Positions 22,896 through 33,725 of a stretch of DNA of 64,000 bases are shown in pieces; position 1 is the first letter of the stretch; each line of letters begins with the position of its first letter. Below the pieces are notes generated by a model. That model was not told the origin of the DNA, did no database searches, and saw only the letters and a program-made list of their open reading frames with translations. Source of the DNA: Diabrotica undecimpunctata (lineage: Eukaryota; Arthropoda; Insecta; Coleoptera; Chrysomelidae); the NCBI RefSeq assembly GCF_040954645.1, contig NC_092813.1, positions 18,111,235 to 18,175,234 on the forward strand, written 5' to 3'. The position numbers were made by a program, and so were the translations under genes.

Positions 22896-23965
22896 CCATT
22901 TTATACCACTATAGCCTTTCTTAAAGAACAAAATAAATGAAGAAAAATATACCACAGACTATGAAGATCAAAATAACAGCGAAGTAAACTTTCCGATATC
23001 GATGGATGAATTAGAAACGGCAATAAGAACTGTAAGAATCCTCTGCAACCTCGTGCTCTGGGCCAGATAATATACCCAATATTTTTCTAAAAATCTTCAC
23101 CTACCCATCTAAAGAATACTTACTCAGCATGTACCACCTAATTTTCTCAAAAAATGTATTTACAGAATTCTGGAGAAATTCAATAATAATTCCTAATCCT
23201 AAACAAACTAAATCAAAATCACATCCGGAAACATATAGGCCAATATCTCGTACTTGTAGTATGTGCAAAATGCTAGAGAAAATAATAAATAACAGACTCA
23301 TGTGATATCTGGAATTAAAGAAACTAATTATACCAGAACAAAGTGGCTTTCGAAAGCGTCGTTCTACTTTAGATAACCTTATTGATGTAGAATCGGAAAT
23401 ACATGAGGCTTTTGCAATCAAACAACATTGTATTGGAATATTTTTCGACATTAGTAAAGCCTACGATTCAGTTTTGAAATATTCAATTTTAAAAACGCTC
23501 AGCGAATGGAAAATAAGAGGTAATATACTCAAATACATATCAAACTTGTTAAAAAATAGACAATTTCAATTCAGAGTAGACGGTGTCTATTCCTCAACAA
23601 AAAATCAAGAAAATGGTATACCACAGGGCTCGAACCTTAGCACTACTCTGTTTCTGGTAGCTATTAATTCTATTACCGCAAAAATAAAACGTCCTGTAAC
23701 CGCTAAGCTATATGCAGAGGATTTAGTTATACTTTGTAGAGAAAAGAACATAACAACCATCCATAATCATGTCGAAAAAGCCATAAATCATATTAAAGAA
23801 TGGTCATTCACAAGTGGTCTCCAGTTCAATACCCTCAAAACCAAAGCAGTATGTTTTACGAAAAGTCACCAAATACAACCGAAAAACTTATATTTAAATG
23901 GAGGATGTAGATGTAGATGAAGTAAGATTTCTTGATATGATATTTGACCAAAAACTAACTTGTGT
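22896..23965 (+). pseudogene. Jockey/R1-like LINE fragment, part 2: reverse transcriptase
   Basis: Plus-strand RT motifs in order: ISMDELETAI (~23003), PDNIPNIF (~23063), a SHPETYRPIS-type segment (~23220), SGFRKRRSTLDNL (~23340), a FFDISKAYDS motif (~23445), an open stretch 23474-23920 with GIPQGSNLSTTLF, and YAEDLVIL (~23710), where the usual A-D-D reads A-E-D. Frameshifts lie near 23030-23060 and ~23300, and the RT stops near 23965 before the RT tail and any RNase H, so it is truncated at the 3' side. It is the continuation of the fragment at 17395-17554, interrupted by the 5.3-kb DNA transposon. Confidence 0.85.
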
Positions 23966-24059
23966 GTGTATGTCATCGAATTTCCTGACTGTGGACTTAA
24001 TCCATTAGCCGAACTTATTTTTGCTCTAAACTCTATTTTCACTATTTGGGAGAGTGAGT

Positions 24060-26006
24060 TGTAACGAGTCCGTCACTTCAATAATTCTTTATTCACTTTA
24101 AATAAAATTTTTAAATCCATATCCTCTTAATAATTTCCTTAATTCTTAAATTTTAAGTTGGTATTCAACAGAGACACCAAGCGTCTATATTTGCAATCAT
24201 AGTTTAGCTAACTCAAAACAAGTGCTGATTGCTCACTTCTGCTTCGACGTTCGGTAGAGACACTTGGGTTTAGAGGTAGGGGCCAGAGAAGGCATAAAAG
24301 GTTTTTATTTAGAATATTAAAATTTTTTTAAGAAGAAGTTGCAGGAAGTTTTGGTTCGGTTTTTTTTGTGTCCTGTTGGTTTATAACCACTCTGAGCCGG
24401 TAAGTTTATCCAATTATCAATAAAATGAAAATATAAAAACCATCAGCCATTTTTGAGATCCTCCAGTATTGTCATTTTTCATTTGATTCGATATATTTAT
24501 CTGAAATGTTTCCCATCATTTCATTAAGAAAATTCAACATGTAAATCGAAGGTGTTATTGATATAAAATCATATGTATTTTAATTTTACTTCCCGGCCCT
24601 AAAAAACATAATTATCTATATTTAAAACAATTTATTATCTATTAAGAGTATCGATAAAAATATTTTGTCGTATACCGTTCATTATATTATAAAATATATT
24701 ATTATCCATATCATGCTTTTCGTTAAAATTGTCGATATAATTAATCCATTTTACTTAAAATACGGTCAAGCCATACGAAGGTCACATCATTTACAAAATC
24801 ATTAAGTTTTTGCTTCCACACTTCATAAGTAACCTTTATAAAACCTTTCAAGGTTCATAAACCTTGTTTTTTCCATACTCGGTATCAAGAGTAAGAAAGA
24901 ACTCTAAAACAAATGTTTTTTTAGCCTACCTCTGGGAGTCAAGCAGAAGTCGAGGGAAGAATGTTTGATTTTGTTTTTTTTTTGGATGTTTCAAGAAGAA
25001 TTTTTAAGTTAATACCTGGTCGGAACTACACCTGGTTCCAGAGTTGATTTTTTTTCTTTTGGACGTGGCTGTTCCCTAGAGGTCCAAATCTGGCCTTGTT
25101 ATTCTCGGACAATTTGAGAAAGCAGCGAGAAGTATCTTCCTCCTTCAGAATATAAAATCTCGTAAACCTGTATTAAGTTTATTAGTTTTAATCTTTTTTA
25201 TATTTTTTTTACTTTAAATTATACTATTTTAAAATAATAATAAAAAAACCATCAGTTTTTTTTCTAAAATAATATTTAATCATATTTAGGGACTAAGTAG
25301 GTTGAGGTTTTAAATCCTCCCGTTTAACTCATTTGTACGATTTCTTGTGTACACATTTAATCTGAGAGTTATTTTTTTTGATATTTTATTATTATTATAT
25401 ATTTAAACCTTTGGACATCTATCCCTTCAGGATAGTGTCCTTATTACTTGTTAAGACATTTAATTGAAAGCCGAAATACAGAGTTACATCTCTAGTAGGC
25501 AAGTAAATTACCTTTTTAGGTATAGTCATTAAATTTGTTCCTATATTTTATTATTTGTAAATTCAGTTTATCAAGGATCAGTTGTGTGTAACCAGGGTAT
25601 TTTTCTTTGTATATAAGTAACTAGATTAACTGTACATAATTGGTGGTGGGTAGCTATAAAAAAAATTATATTGTATATACTTGGATAGGGATTAAAATTT
25701 GTGGTGAAAACTAAATATTTTAATTAATACCTACTTCCCGTTTATTGTAGCAAACAGCTTTACAAGATACCTTGGAAGGTATATGTTAATACTTTCCTGG
25801 CGCCCAATTATATCTTAGAGCAACTTCTATAATTTACTACTTTCATTTACGTTATTACTATTTTTTTTTAAGTATCCTGTCATTCATTTTCTTATTCTAC
25901 GGTCTCTGTAGGGCATGCAAATTGGCCGAATCCTCTTTTGAGTGTTAAGAAGTCACTCTCCGGCACATTCAGCTAGCCAGCTTTAATTTTAGTTGTTTTT
26001 GTTACA
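24060..26006 (+). repeat. LTR-like block B (TGTAAC...GTTACA) with internal insertion
   Basis: A diverged relative of block A in the same orientation. Its ends form a short inverted repeat (TGTAAC/GTTACA), as LTRs do, and a purine run (GGGAGAGTGAG) precedes it at 24048-24058. It is ~550 bp longer than block A because of extra sequence around ~24400-24890 that has no counterpart there. The two blocks differ far more than LTRs of one recent insertion would. Confidence 0.72.
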
Positions 26007-26138
26007 TCACTCCCCATTTGTTTTTGTTACAGAGTCGTCGTTTAAAGGCGTAGAAGTGGGGAAAGACGTATGAAAATCCAGTGGCGTTCACTCACTTTTA
26101 TTTCAACGTTAATTATATTATATTGTTTAAATATTATT

Positions 26139-26380
26139 GTTCAAAATAGGCCACAATATATTTATCTGGTTTTTACTGAAGTTTCAATCTCTATATCCAC
26201 AGACCGTTTTCAAAGATATAAATTATAGTTATATTTATTTTATTTGTTTATTATTATATATTTATATATTCTTATATTATTTTCTTTTTTTTTCTTAACT
26301 TTAAAAACGGTCTCTGTAATAGAGATCGAAACGTCAGTAAAATAAACATGTAAATAGATGTATTGTGGCTTATTTCCAAC
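26139..26380. repeat. Foldback repeat with conserved hairpin motif
   Basis: 26139-26225 and 26296-26380 are inverted copies: GGCCACAATA (~26149) pairs with TATTGTGGCT (~26361), and TTTTTACTGAAGTTTC (~26171) pairs with GAAACGTCAGTAAAA (~26329). Each arm carries a small AGAGATC-type palindrome next to CGAAACGTCAGT. Probably a MITE-like foldback. Confidence 0.75.
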
Positions 26381-26585
26381 ATTCTCCCTAAAAATACGAA
26401 ATGCCACAAGCAAAAAGCCACAAAAAAAATAAATATTGCTATCATTTGTATATTTGAAAACGATCTCTTTATATAGAGATCGAAACGTCAGTAAATTAAA
26501 CCTATGAATAAATATTTTGTGGCTTATTCCCTACTGTCTCCTAAAAATACATAATGCCACAAACAAAAAGCTATAAAAAACAAGT
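26300..26585 (+). repeat. ~154-bp direct duplication of the foldback's right arm
   Basis: The segment AAACGGTCTCTG...GATCGAAACGTCAGTAAA...GTGGCTTATT...AATGCCACAA (26303-26440) recurs at 26457-26582, with a perfect GATCTCT/AGAGATC stem in the second copy. Confidence 0.75.
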
Positions 26586-27008
26586 AATTTTGCAGAAAGC
26601 TTACTGATGCCACCCGGTTGCCGCGGAAGTTACGCTAAAACGTCTTTTGACGTGACCCGCCCTTAAAGAGTTACACAATGAAATGTTTTTAAAACAAATT
26701 TTAAGACAGTTTCCACACCACCCGAGAGGTATGACTTGTGGCGCGTTACATTTTTTTTAAATGGGTGTTCGCCAAGAGCCATATTTTCCCATTAAATAAA
26801 ATAAACAAAACACTTAAACAGTATAAAACAAAATAAAATCCTATAAAAGAAAATAAAATTCTATAAAAACAAAATAAAAATAATTTTGGATGTAACAAAA
26901 CATTGTTCTATTTTAACACAAACACTATACACACTTACTATGTTCTTCTCGTTTTTTTTTTGTTTTTGGTTTTTTATGCTGATGTTCCTACTAAACTATT
27001 GGAAAATA
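26586..27008. other. Spacer 3' of the DD82E transposase
   Basis: No ORF. It contains the short palindrome AAAACGTCTTTTGACGT near 26637 and A-rich sequence with repeated AAAATAAAAT-type motifs at ~26800-26880. I could not match it to the other side of the transposase as a terminal inverted repeat. Confidence 0.4.
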
Positions 27009-28406
27009 TTATTCTCTGTCTAAATCTGAAGATGTAGTGCTGCTATCGCTGTCATTATCTTTACCTGGTGTAATTATAATTGGCTCTAGTAAAACTTCGA
27101 CATGAGTGTCAAGTTCCCACATACGATATTCTTCTTTAATTATGTGGCCTATACATTTAGCCCATTTCTCTGGAGTTACATGGATTGCTTGAATCAAAAA
27201 TTCCTTAACTTCGTTTAATTTGAACGTTTTGTTATTGCGTGCTACTTCTCCTTTCACTTGCGCCCAGATAAGTTCAATGGGATTAAGTTCGCAATGATAA
27301 GGTGGTAGACGCAGAACTTTAACACCATAATCTTTTGCAGTTTCATCCACAACATATTTAAGATATTCACTTTTCCTTAACCGTGCAATGTCAAGTAGTT
27401 GAATTTTGAGCATTGATTCTTCGTATGCAATCCCCTTTTCTGTAAGCCATTCTTGAATTCTCAATTTCCGCCATGCCGTCGTCGGTAATTGTTCTAGTCT
27501 GCGGCTATGATATGGCGCATTGTCCATAACAACCACAGACCCAGATTCCAATTTTGGTAAGATTCTCTTAAACCAGCGCTCAAATACTTCAGAAGTCATT
27601 TCTTCATGATATTCACCTGTTGTTTTCGACTCAAATTGAAGCAAACCATCATCAAGGAACCCTGTACCACTTCCTATATGGGTGATGATTAAACGCCGTC
27701 CCTTTCCTGATGGAGCCTTTAATCCTGTAGACCAGCCTTCTATAAATGCTTCGCGTTTACTTTTTACATTTAAATCTTGCCAAACTTTTCCAACTGTATG
27801 ACCTTCGTTAATCCAGGTTTCATCCAAATAATATATTTTGCATCCAGTGCTGCGAATTTTTCGTATTTCTTCTAAATATTTTCTTCTCCACAGAATAATT
27901 TCATTTTTTTCTAATAGCATAATTTTTCTGTTGCGTTTTACGTATCGAAAGTTCATTTCGTGCATGGTCCTGATTAAGACCCTACGAGATATTTTGGGTA
28001 AAGAGTCATCATTTTCGAGCTCTTGAGAAATTTTTTTCAGTGTTAGAATTTCACTCCGAAAATAAAATGAATGAATTTTTCGACGTATAATATTCCTTGT
28101 CTCGTCATCCAAAACAATGCTTTTCCTACCTCTAGTTTTACCTTTTTCTTGCTTTTTATTTTCCGATGTATTTTTAAGTACACGATAAATACAGCTAACG
28201 GATACTTTTGTTAAACTGCTACAAATGTCGACCGCTTGGCTAACGTTTAATGCCATTTTTCTGCCGACAATTCCTTCATAAACGTTTCGTATCATTACCT
28301 TCTCTTCGGACGTTAACATTTTCCGTCTCTTTTGCGGCTTTTCATTCTTGGAATCAACATCAGAATTTTGCTGTCTTCTCTTGGAACAACTCAGTTTTTC
28401 GTCCAT
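27009..28406 (-). CDS. Intact IS630-Tc1-mariner type transposase, DD82E
   Basis: An uninterrupted 465-aa frame. Residues ~28-90 form a helix-turn-helix region (VSQAVDICSSLTKVSVSCIY), followed by a basic GKTRGRKS linker like the AT-hook/GRPR element of this superfamily (~89-96). The catalytic core shows YYLDETW (D195), VVVMDNAPYH (D295) and PPYHCELNPIELIW (E378). D295 and E378 are separated by 82 residues, hence DD82E. The C-terminus is acidic and Ser-rich (DSDSSTTSSDLDRE). These enzymes cut DNA at terminal inverted repeats and reinsert it at TA. From memory, a DD82E family named Sailor has been described; assignment needs comparison. No neighbouring TIRs were recognised, so it could also be domesticated. 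It is the only intact transposase in the window. Confidence 0.88.
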   Translation of the reverse strand: MDEKLSCSKRRQQNSDVDSKNEKPQKRRKMLTSEEKVMIRNVYEGIVGRKMALNVSQAVDICSSLTKVSVSCIYRVLKNTSENKKQEKGKTRGRKSIVLDDETRNIIRRKIHSFYFRSEILTLKKISQELENDDSLPKISRRVLIRTMHEMNFRYVKRNRKIMLLEKNEIILWRRKYLEEIRKIRSTGCKIYYLDETWINEGHTVGKVWQDLNVKSKREAFIEGWSTGLKAPSGKGRRLIITHIGSGTGFLDDGLLQFESKTTGEYHEEMTSEVFERWFKRILPKLESGSVVVMDNAPYHSRRLEQLPTTAWRKLRIQEWLTEKGIAYEESMLKIQLLDIARLRKSEYLKYVVDETAKDYGVKVLRLPPYHCELNPIELIWAQVKGEVARNNKTFKLNEVKEFLIQAIHVTPEKWAKCIGHIIKEEYRMWELDTHVEVLLEPIIITPGKDNDSDSSTTSSDLDRE

Positions 28407-28514
28407 TGTATTTCAATCATCTGGATATATACTATATATACAATAATTTCAAAGAATATAACTAAATATTTACTATAAAACGACAAACTATAACCCTCTT
28501 ATTATCAATAACAC

Positions 28515-28549
28515 GTTTTATCAATACTACAATACAGTATTGATAAAAC
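28515..28549. promoter_or_regulatory. Perfect 14-bp inverted repeat upstream of the DD82E transposase
   Basis: GTTTTATCAATACT and AGTATTGATAAAAC are perfect complements with a 7-base loop, 109 bp upstream of the start codon. Nearby AT-rich motifs (TATATACTATATATA at ~28423-28440) could be the promoter. It could be a transposase or repressor binding site. Confidence 0.5.
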
Positions 28550-29274
28550 AATATTGACAACAATAAGTTTACAAACTTATCACATAAAATATACTCACAA
28601 AAACACATGCACTATTTACCCATAGAAACATCAATGTTTCCTTCGTTCATTTCTTCGGCAAAAAATAATAAAAACTAGTTTTACTGCATGTCTGGATCCG
28701 AATTGTAAAACCGAGTTCCCTCGCTAATTCCAACATTGCCAAACGATTGAAAAATAATGTTTTAAAATATCGATTTTTATTTTATAAATTTAAATACGTA
28801 ACGAAACGGAACATATAAATAAAATTTATTTTATTACAAGTTTGTGCTTAATTTTTACTATTTAAAAAATCATGTTTTTTGGTATTTTTATGACGGTAAT
28901 AATCGCTGCGTGGAAGAATACAGGTTTTGTATGACCATAATTACTACTTGTGAACAAGATTTGGCTACACTGTACGACAACTCCTGGTCAGTTTTTCTAT
29001 AGAGAAGCACAAATAAATATACTACTTTATATATTCTGTAATTTCTTATGAGGAAACGCAAATTGCAATCGAGAAAACAGGCAGTTTTTGAGGGCCGCTG
29101 TGTACATTTAAATTTGAGGATATTTGGCGTTTAAACTATGATATCACTCTTCTGAATTGAGGGTTTCTACTATACATTAAAATAAGATTTTGTATTTTAA
29201 AGATATACCTAGATTCTATAACAATAAATGGATAATTTAATCTTCAGCTACAATCATACAATATTACACATTTA
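28550..29274. other. Unassigned spacer
   Basis: No gene, RNA or repeat recognised on either strand between the DD82E gene's upstream hairpin and the MITE. Confidence 0.4.
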
Positions 29275-29909
29275 CAGTCCATCTAATTTACAAACCGTTG
29301 CACGTCATCGGCGTCATAGCCCGTGACGTCACATGATATCAACACGAAATATTTAGGCGGTAGGAGTGTTCTTTTTTAGAATCACTTTGCCGAGTACACT
29401 GGCATTACAGCCACTAGACATTTTTTATTATATACGCGTAGAACTAATATTTAAAGATTTCTATTAATACTAAACTTAAAGAAATAGACAACAATATGTT
29501 TCATTTAATTTGTATAAATGCATTATAAAGCGTTTTTATGAAGAACATTTGTTCGGAACACACTGTAACTGTAATCGAACGAAGATGAAATTTTGGCATA
29601 AATTGGTAACACTTATTTGACAGTTGCGGTGTTGACACTTTTTGTACTTTATTATTTTAAATTTTAAAGTGAATACCTCTTGTTTTATATTTTTTGTTTA
29701 TTTATTTATTTACCAATTTAATAAAATTTGTTCTTTTTAGAACAAAATTAGTGTGTTTTATTTCAAAAATGTCACGTAAGAATTTAAATAGTCGTTGTAA
29801 AGAGTATAATAATAATTATGTGACCTATTTGATTTAAAATGGATTCAAGATTTTTTTTATACTTTGGCAACTATGTCAACTTCGACCGGTTTGTAAATTA
29901 GATGGACTG
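29275..29909. mobile_element. 635-bp MITE with perfect 23-bp TIRs and TA duplication
   Basis: CAGTCCATCTAATTTACAAA and three further bases at 29275-29297 are exactly complementary to 29887-29909. A TA dinucleotide lies at each outer edge (29273-29274, 29910-29911), as expected for Tc1/mariner-type mobility. There is no ORF, so it would need a transposase from elsewhere. The interior has CG-containing motifs (GTCATCGGCGTCATAGCC, GTGACGTCAC near 29327). Confidence 0.93.
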
Positions 29910-30098
29910 TATATAGATATATCTATATCATAAAATATATTCTAGTTATATATTCTTTTTTTTTGTTTTTGAATTACATTATAAGGAATGTTAACAAGGA
30001 GTACTTCTGCTCAGGGGTCTTTCAGAGCTATGCACACACACAAGACTAGACCACGGAAAGATAGGTAGACAAATGGGATAAACACAGGTATTAATAGT

Positions 30099-33000
30099 TC
30101 ACAATTTTAATTTTATTAGAATCTCATATACACGTTCGTCTAAACTAGATAATATTGTTTTTAAATTAAAAGATCTTGTAATATTGGTTTCTCTATATAC
30201 TTGATTCATAAATTGATTTATTTCTATTATCTTTAGTCTACAGTTTAGTATCATGTCTTCTGCAGATCCTAACTCACCACATTCACAAAGATTACTATCA
30301 CTAAGACCTATTTTAAATTTGTGTTCTGGAACTAGGCAGTGTCCAAATCTAAGTCTGCATATGTATGAAACAACGATTTTTTCGCCGTGGTAATGATTAA
30401 ACCATGATTTAGATGGAATATTTAATTGTATGTTTTTGTAGAATAGCCCTTTAGTTGAGTTGTTATACCATTGTTGCCAGGTTTTGGTTTTATTGCTGGT
30501 AATATTAGCGTAAACATCATTTAATGTTAATTTATATTCACTTTCATTTTCTTGTTCGGTGGCCTTCTTAGCTAAAGTAAAACAAAATGATATTTGTTTG
30601 CCCTTAGCCTTAAGTGCGATATATGCTTTAATAATGTCAATATATATGTAGTTTGATATGTCCTTCAAACTTTTCAGTTTAAGTAAAGCACTTTTTCTAT
30701 CTGTAAGGATTAGAAGTTTCTCTTCGTTATTGTTTATACTGCTTATATACTGCATTGCTCTCAGTATTGCAATAAGTTCCGCTGAAAATGTTGTAAAATT
30801 TTCATTAAGTCGTATACCCTCTTTATACTTTGTCCTAGGGTCCCACACGGCAGCGGCCACTCTCGAATTCATTTTTGAGGCATCGGTATAAATTTGGTAA
30901 TGTTCCGGAAATAAAGTTTCTATATCCACATTAAATATGGCATTCCTTAAGTAAACTGAAAATTTCGAGTAATCTCTCATGTAGGTTGGTTGTATGTTTG
31001 GTATATTGTTTAGATTTATCTGAAACATGGATGGCAGAGTTGGTGTGTATAGTTTATTTTTAAATTGTCTTATTCTATTGTAACTTTCGGCAAGTAGTGA
31101 TGTTGGCTTTTTCCTCCAGTATTCAGTGGTTAGGTCATTTACATAAAGTTTGTGGCAGTCGTTACATATTATGCTCTCTTTAGTTATCATTTTAGTTATA
31201 AATTTTTAACACATAGTTTTCCTTCTTAACTATAGTGGTAGTTCATTACATTCTACGCTTAGGTTTGATATTGGAGTACTTATCAAAGCTCCTTTACATA
31301 ATCTGAGGCATTTATTTGAAAGGATGTCTATTTTTTTAAGATGGGTTTTGGCGGCTTGATTGTAAAAGTAACATCCGTAATCTAATATTGATCTTATGTA
31401 TGATCCATATATTAGTAATGCTATGTTGGGATCTGATCCCCAGGTTTCCAAATCATTTTCCTATCCAGTATAATACCCAAATATTTAACTTTAGGTTGAA
31501 CTTTAAACGAGACATTTTGCAACTCCACTACTTCTGGGATGTTTCGTTTTCGGGAGAATATGCAAGCTTGTATTTTTTGGTTGATATGTTTAATGCTATT
31601 TGATCTAGGTCTTCTTGTAGATGTTTAAATACTGTATTTATTTTTCTACTGCCTTGTTCTATTTCCAATTGATCTACATATATGCATATATCATCTGTGA
31701 ATTGTAATATTTTATCTTGGTTGCTAGTAATTATGCTTTGACCTATATGAGCTGTGTAAATAAGGTATAATATTGGACTTAAGATGCTCCCTTGAGGTAA
31801 CCCGATGTTTGAAACTCTCGGTTCTATTAGTTTGTTATTAATTTGAAGATAAAGAGTTCTATTGATGTAAAGTTGATGAAGTTTCCAGCAGAGTATATCT
31901 GGCAGTCCGATTTCTTTCATTTTGTGGTATAGGAGTTGTAGGTTCACATTTTCATATGCATTTTTTATGTCTATGAATGTAGTAAATACCGACTTGTTGA
32001 CGGAAAATGAGTTATATATATGCAGTATTAAGTGCGTTAAATTTTCCATCGTAGAACATGATTTTCTAAAGCCGAATTGTGTTGCAGGTATTCTAGAATT
32101 TTTTTCTAACCAGAATTCTAGTCTACATTTAATCATTCTTTTCATTGTTTTTAACACACATGATAATAGTGAAATGCCTCTATACGAATCCGGACAGTTT
32201 CGTGATTTGTGTGCCTTAAGAATTGAAACTATGATGTACTCTTTCCATGCACGTGGTATGTCCATACTCATCCAGATATTGTTTATTACATTTAGTAGTT
32301 GAACTTTCTTATGTATGGGTAAATTATACAACATACTATATTGTATACCATCTAATCCTGGGGCTGAATTATTATGTCCTTTTAGGCAGTTCTTTAATTC
32401 TTCCAGACTAAATGCTTGTGTGAGAAATATGTTGTCTTTGTTTGCTTCGTCATTGTCATGTCTATTATCCGTAGGGTTCCTGTGATTAATTTCTCCTTCT
32501 ATAACCCAAGGTCTAGCAATTTTATTAAAAAATATATCTATCCACTCATTTACAACTATCGGATTATTGGGAGGATTATAAACGTTTTTTAATTTTCTTA
32601 TTTCATTCCATATTTTGCTAATGGATGTATTTTTATGTAAACTATTACAAAAGTTTTTCCAAGAAGCTCTTTTGCTGCCTAAAATAATTCTTTTTTTTTT
32701 AAGCTTCTGCTTGTTGGTATTTTAAATAATTATCGTAATTAGATAGTCTTTTAAACTGCAAAAAAGCTTCTTTTTGTTGTTTTATAGCGTCCCTACAATC
32801 ATCATTCCATCATGGTTTATTAAATTTTGCATTGGGCCTTCCTTTCCTCTCTGGAATAGAGCATTTAATAGCTAAATTGATTGAGTCACAAAATGTGGAA
32901 TATTCTTGCTCTGAACCATCAGATATTCTTTTCATTGTTTAAGAGATATTTAAAGAAAGCCCAGTCTGCCTTTTTAATATCCCATGTAATTCTAGATCTA

Positions 33001-33725
33001 GATATATCATTAGTTTCAATGACACCATTACTATTAGTAACGTTATTATCAGGATTATGGGTAAATTTTATTACTATTGGGTAGTGATCAGAACTCAGAC
33101 TCAAAGTTTCTGTTTGCCAATTAAATTTGTAATAGATATCCCTAGCGCAAATTCTTAAGTCTATAGCAGATCTATTTAAATTCATAGGTCTACGAATTAA
33201 TGTTTCTGACCCATTATTTAGGAAATTAAGTCCACATTCCTCCATAGCCTCAAAAAGATAAATACCTTCTTGATCGGTGACATCACAGCCCCACATTTTA
33301 TTATGGCAGTTGAAATCTCCCCCTATTAAAAAAGGTTTTTGTAAACTATTAAAAAATTTAACCCATTCGTGTTTTGACACACATAATTTGGGTTTTGCAT
33401 AAATGGAATATAAATTTAAGTTTTTATTATTTATTTTAATCTGTACTGCAACGCACATGACATTATTTATTTTATAAAAATTTAAATTGTTCTGAAAATT
33501 GATATTTTTTCTTAATAATATCACCACTCCTGCATAACCATCTGATCTATCTTCACGGAAGATGTTATATTGGGAAAAGCTTATCTTTGAATTCGGTTTT
33601 AACCAAGTTTCACTTAAAAGAAGAGCTAAGAAATTATTTTCGAAAATGTACTTTTCAAAATGGCCTTTATTGTTCACTATTGATCGTGAATTCCATTGTA
33701 AAATCTTATTATTTACTAGGGCCAT
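30099..33725 (-). pseudogene. I-type LINE ORF2: endonuclease, RT, RNase H
   Basis: Endonuclease at 33725-32919: LQWNSRSIVNNKGHFEKYI at the start, LSETWLKP, IGGDFNCHNKMWG, and LSSDHYPIVIKF at the end. RT at ~32400-31528: SYRGISLLSCVLKTMKRMI, FGFRKSCSTMENL, FIDIKNAYENV, LPQGSILSPILYLIYT, and the catalytic FTDDICIYV (usual F/Y-A-D-D reads F-T-D-D). The thumb region is at 31451-31230 (RSILDYGCYFYNQAAKTHLK). RNase H at 31190-30099: IYTDASK, FSAELIAIL and LLILTDRKSALLKL carry D, E and D; a CECGELGSAEDMILNC segment follows. Breaks lie near 32916, 32810-32690 and 31200-31530. Start 33725 is chosen because it overlaps ORF1's stop. Confidence 0.88.

Noticed and set aside
15968..26006. Treating blocks A and B as the two LTRs of one element
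   Set aside because: They are strongly diverged, differ by ~550 bp, each follows a purine tract, and the interior holds a LINE and DNA transposon rather than gag-pol.
26328..26342. CGAAACGTC considered as a hammerhead ribozyme core
   Set aside because: No CTGATGA partner strand in a suitable place; the motif fits a foldback transposon end better.
26586..29274. TIRs for the DD82E transposase
   Set aside because: I compared both flanks by eye and found no convincing inverted match, so no element boundaries are claimed.
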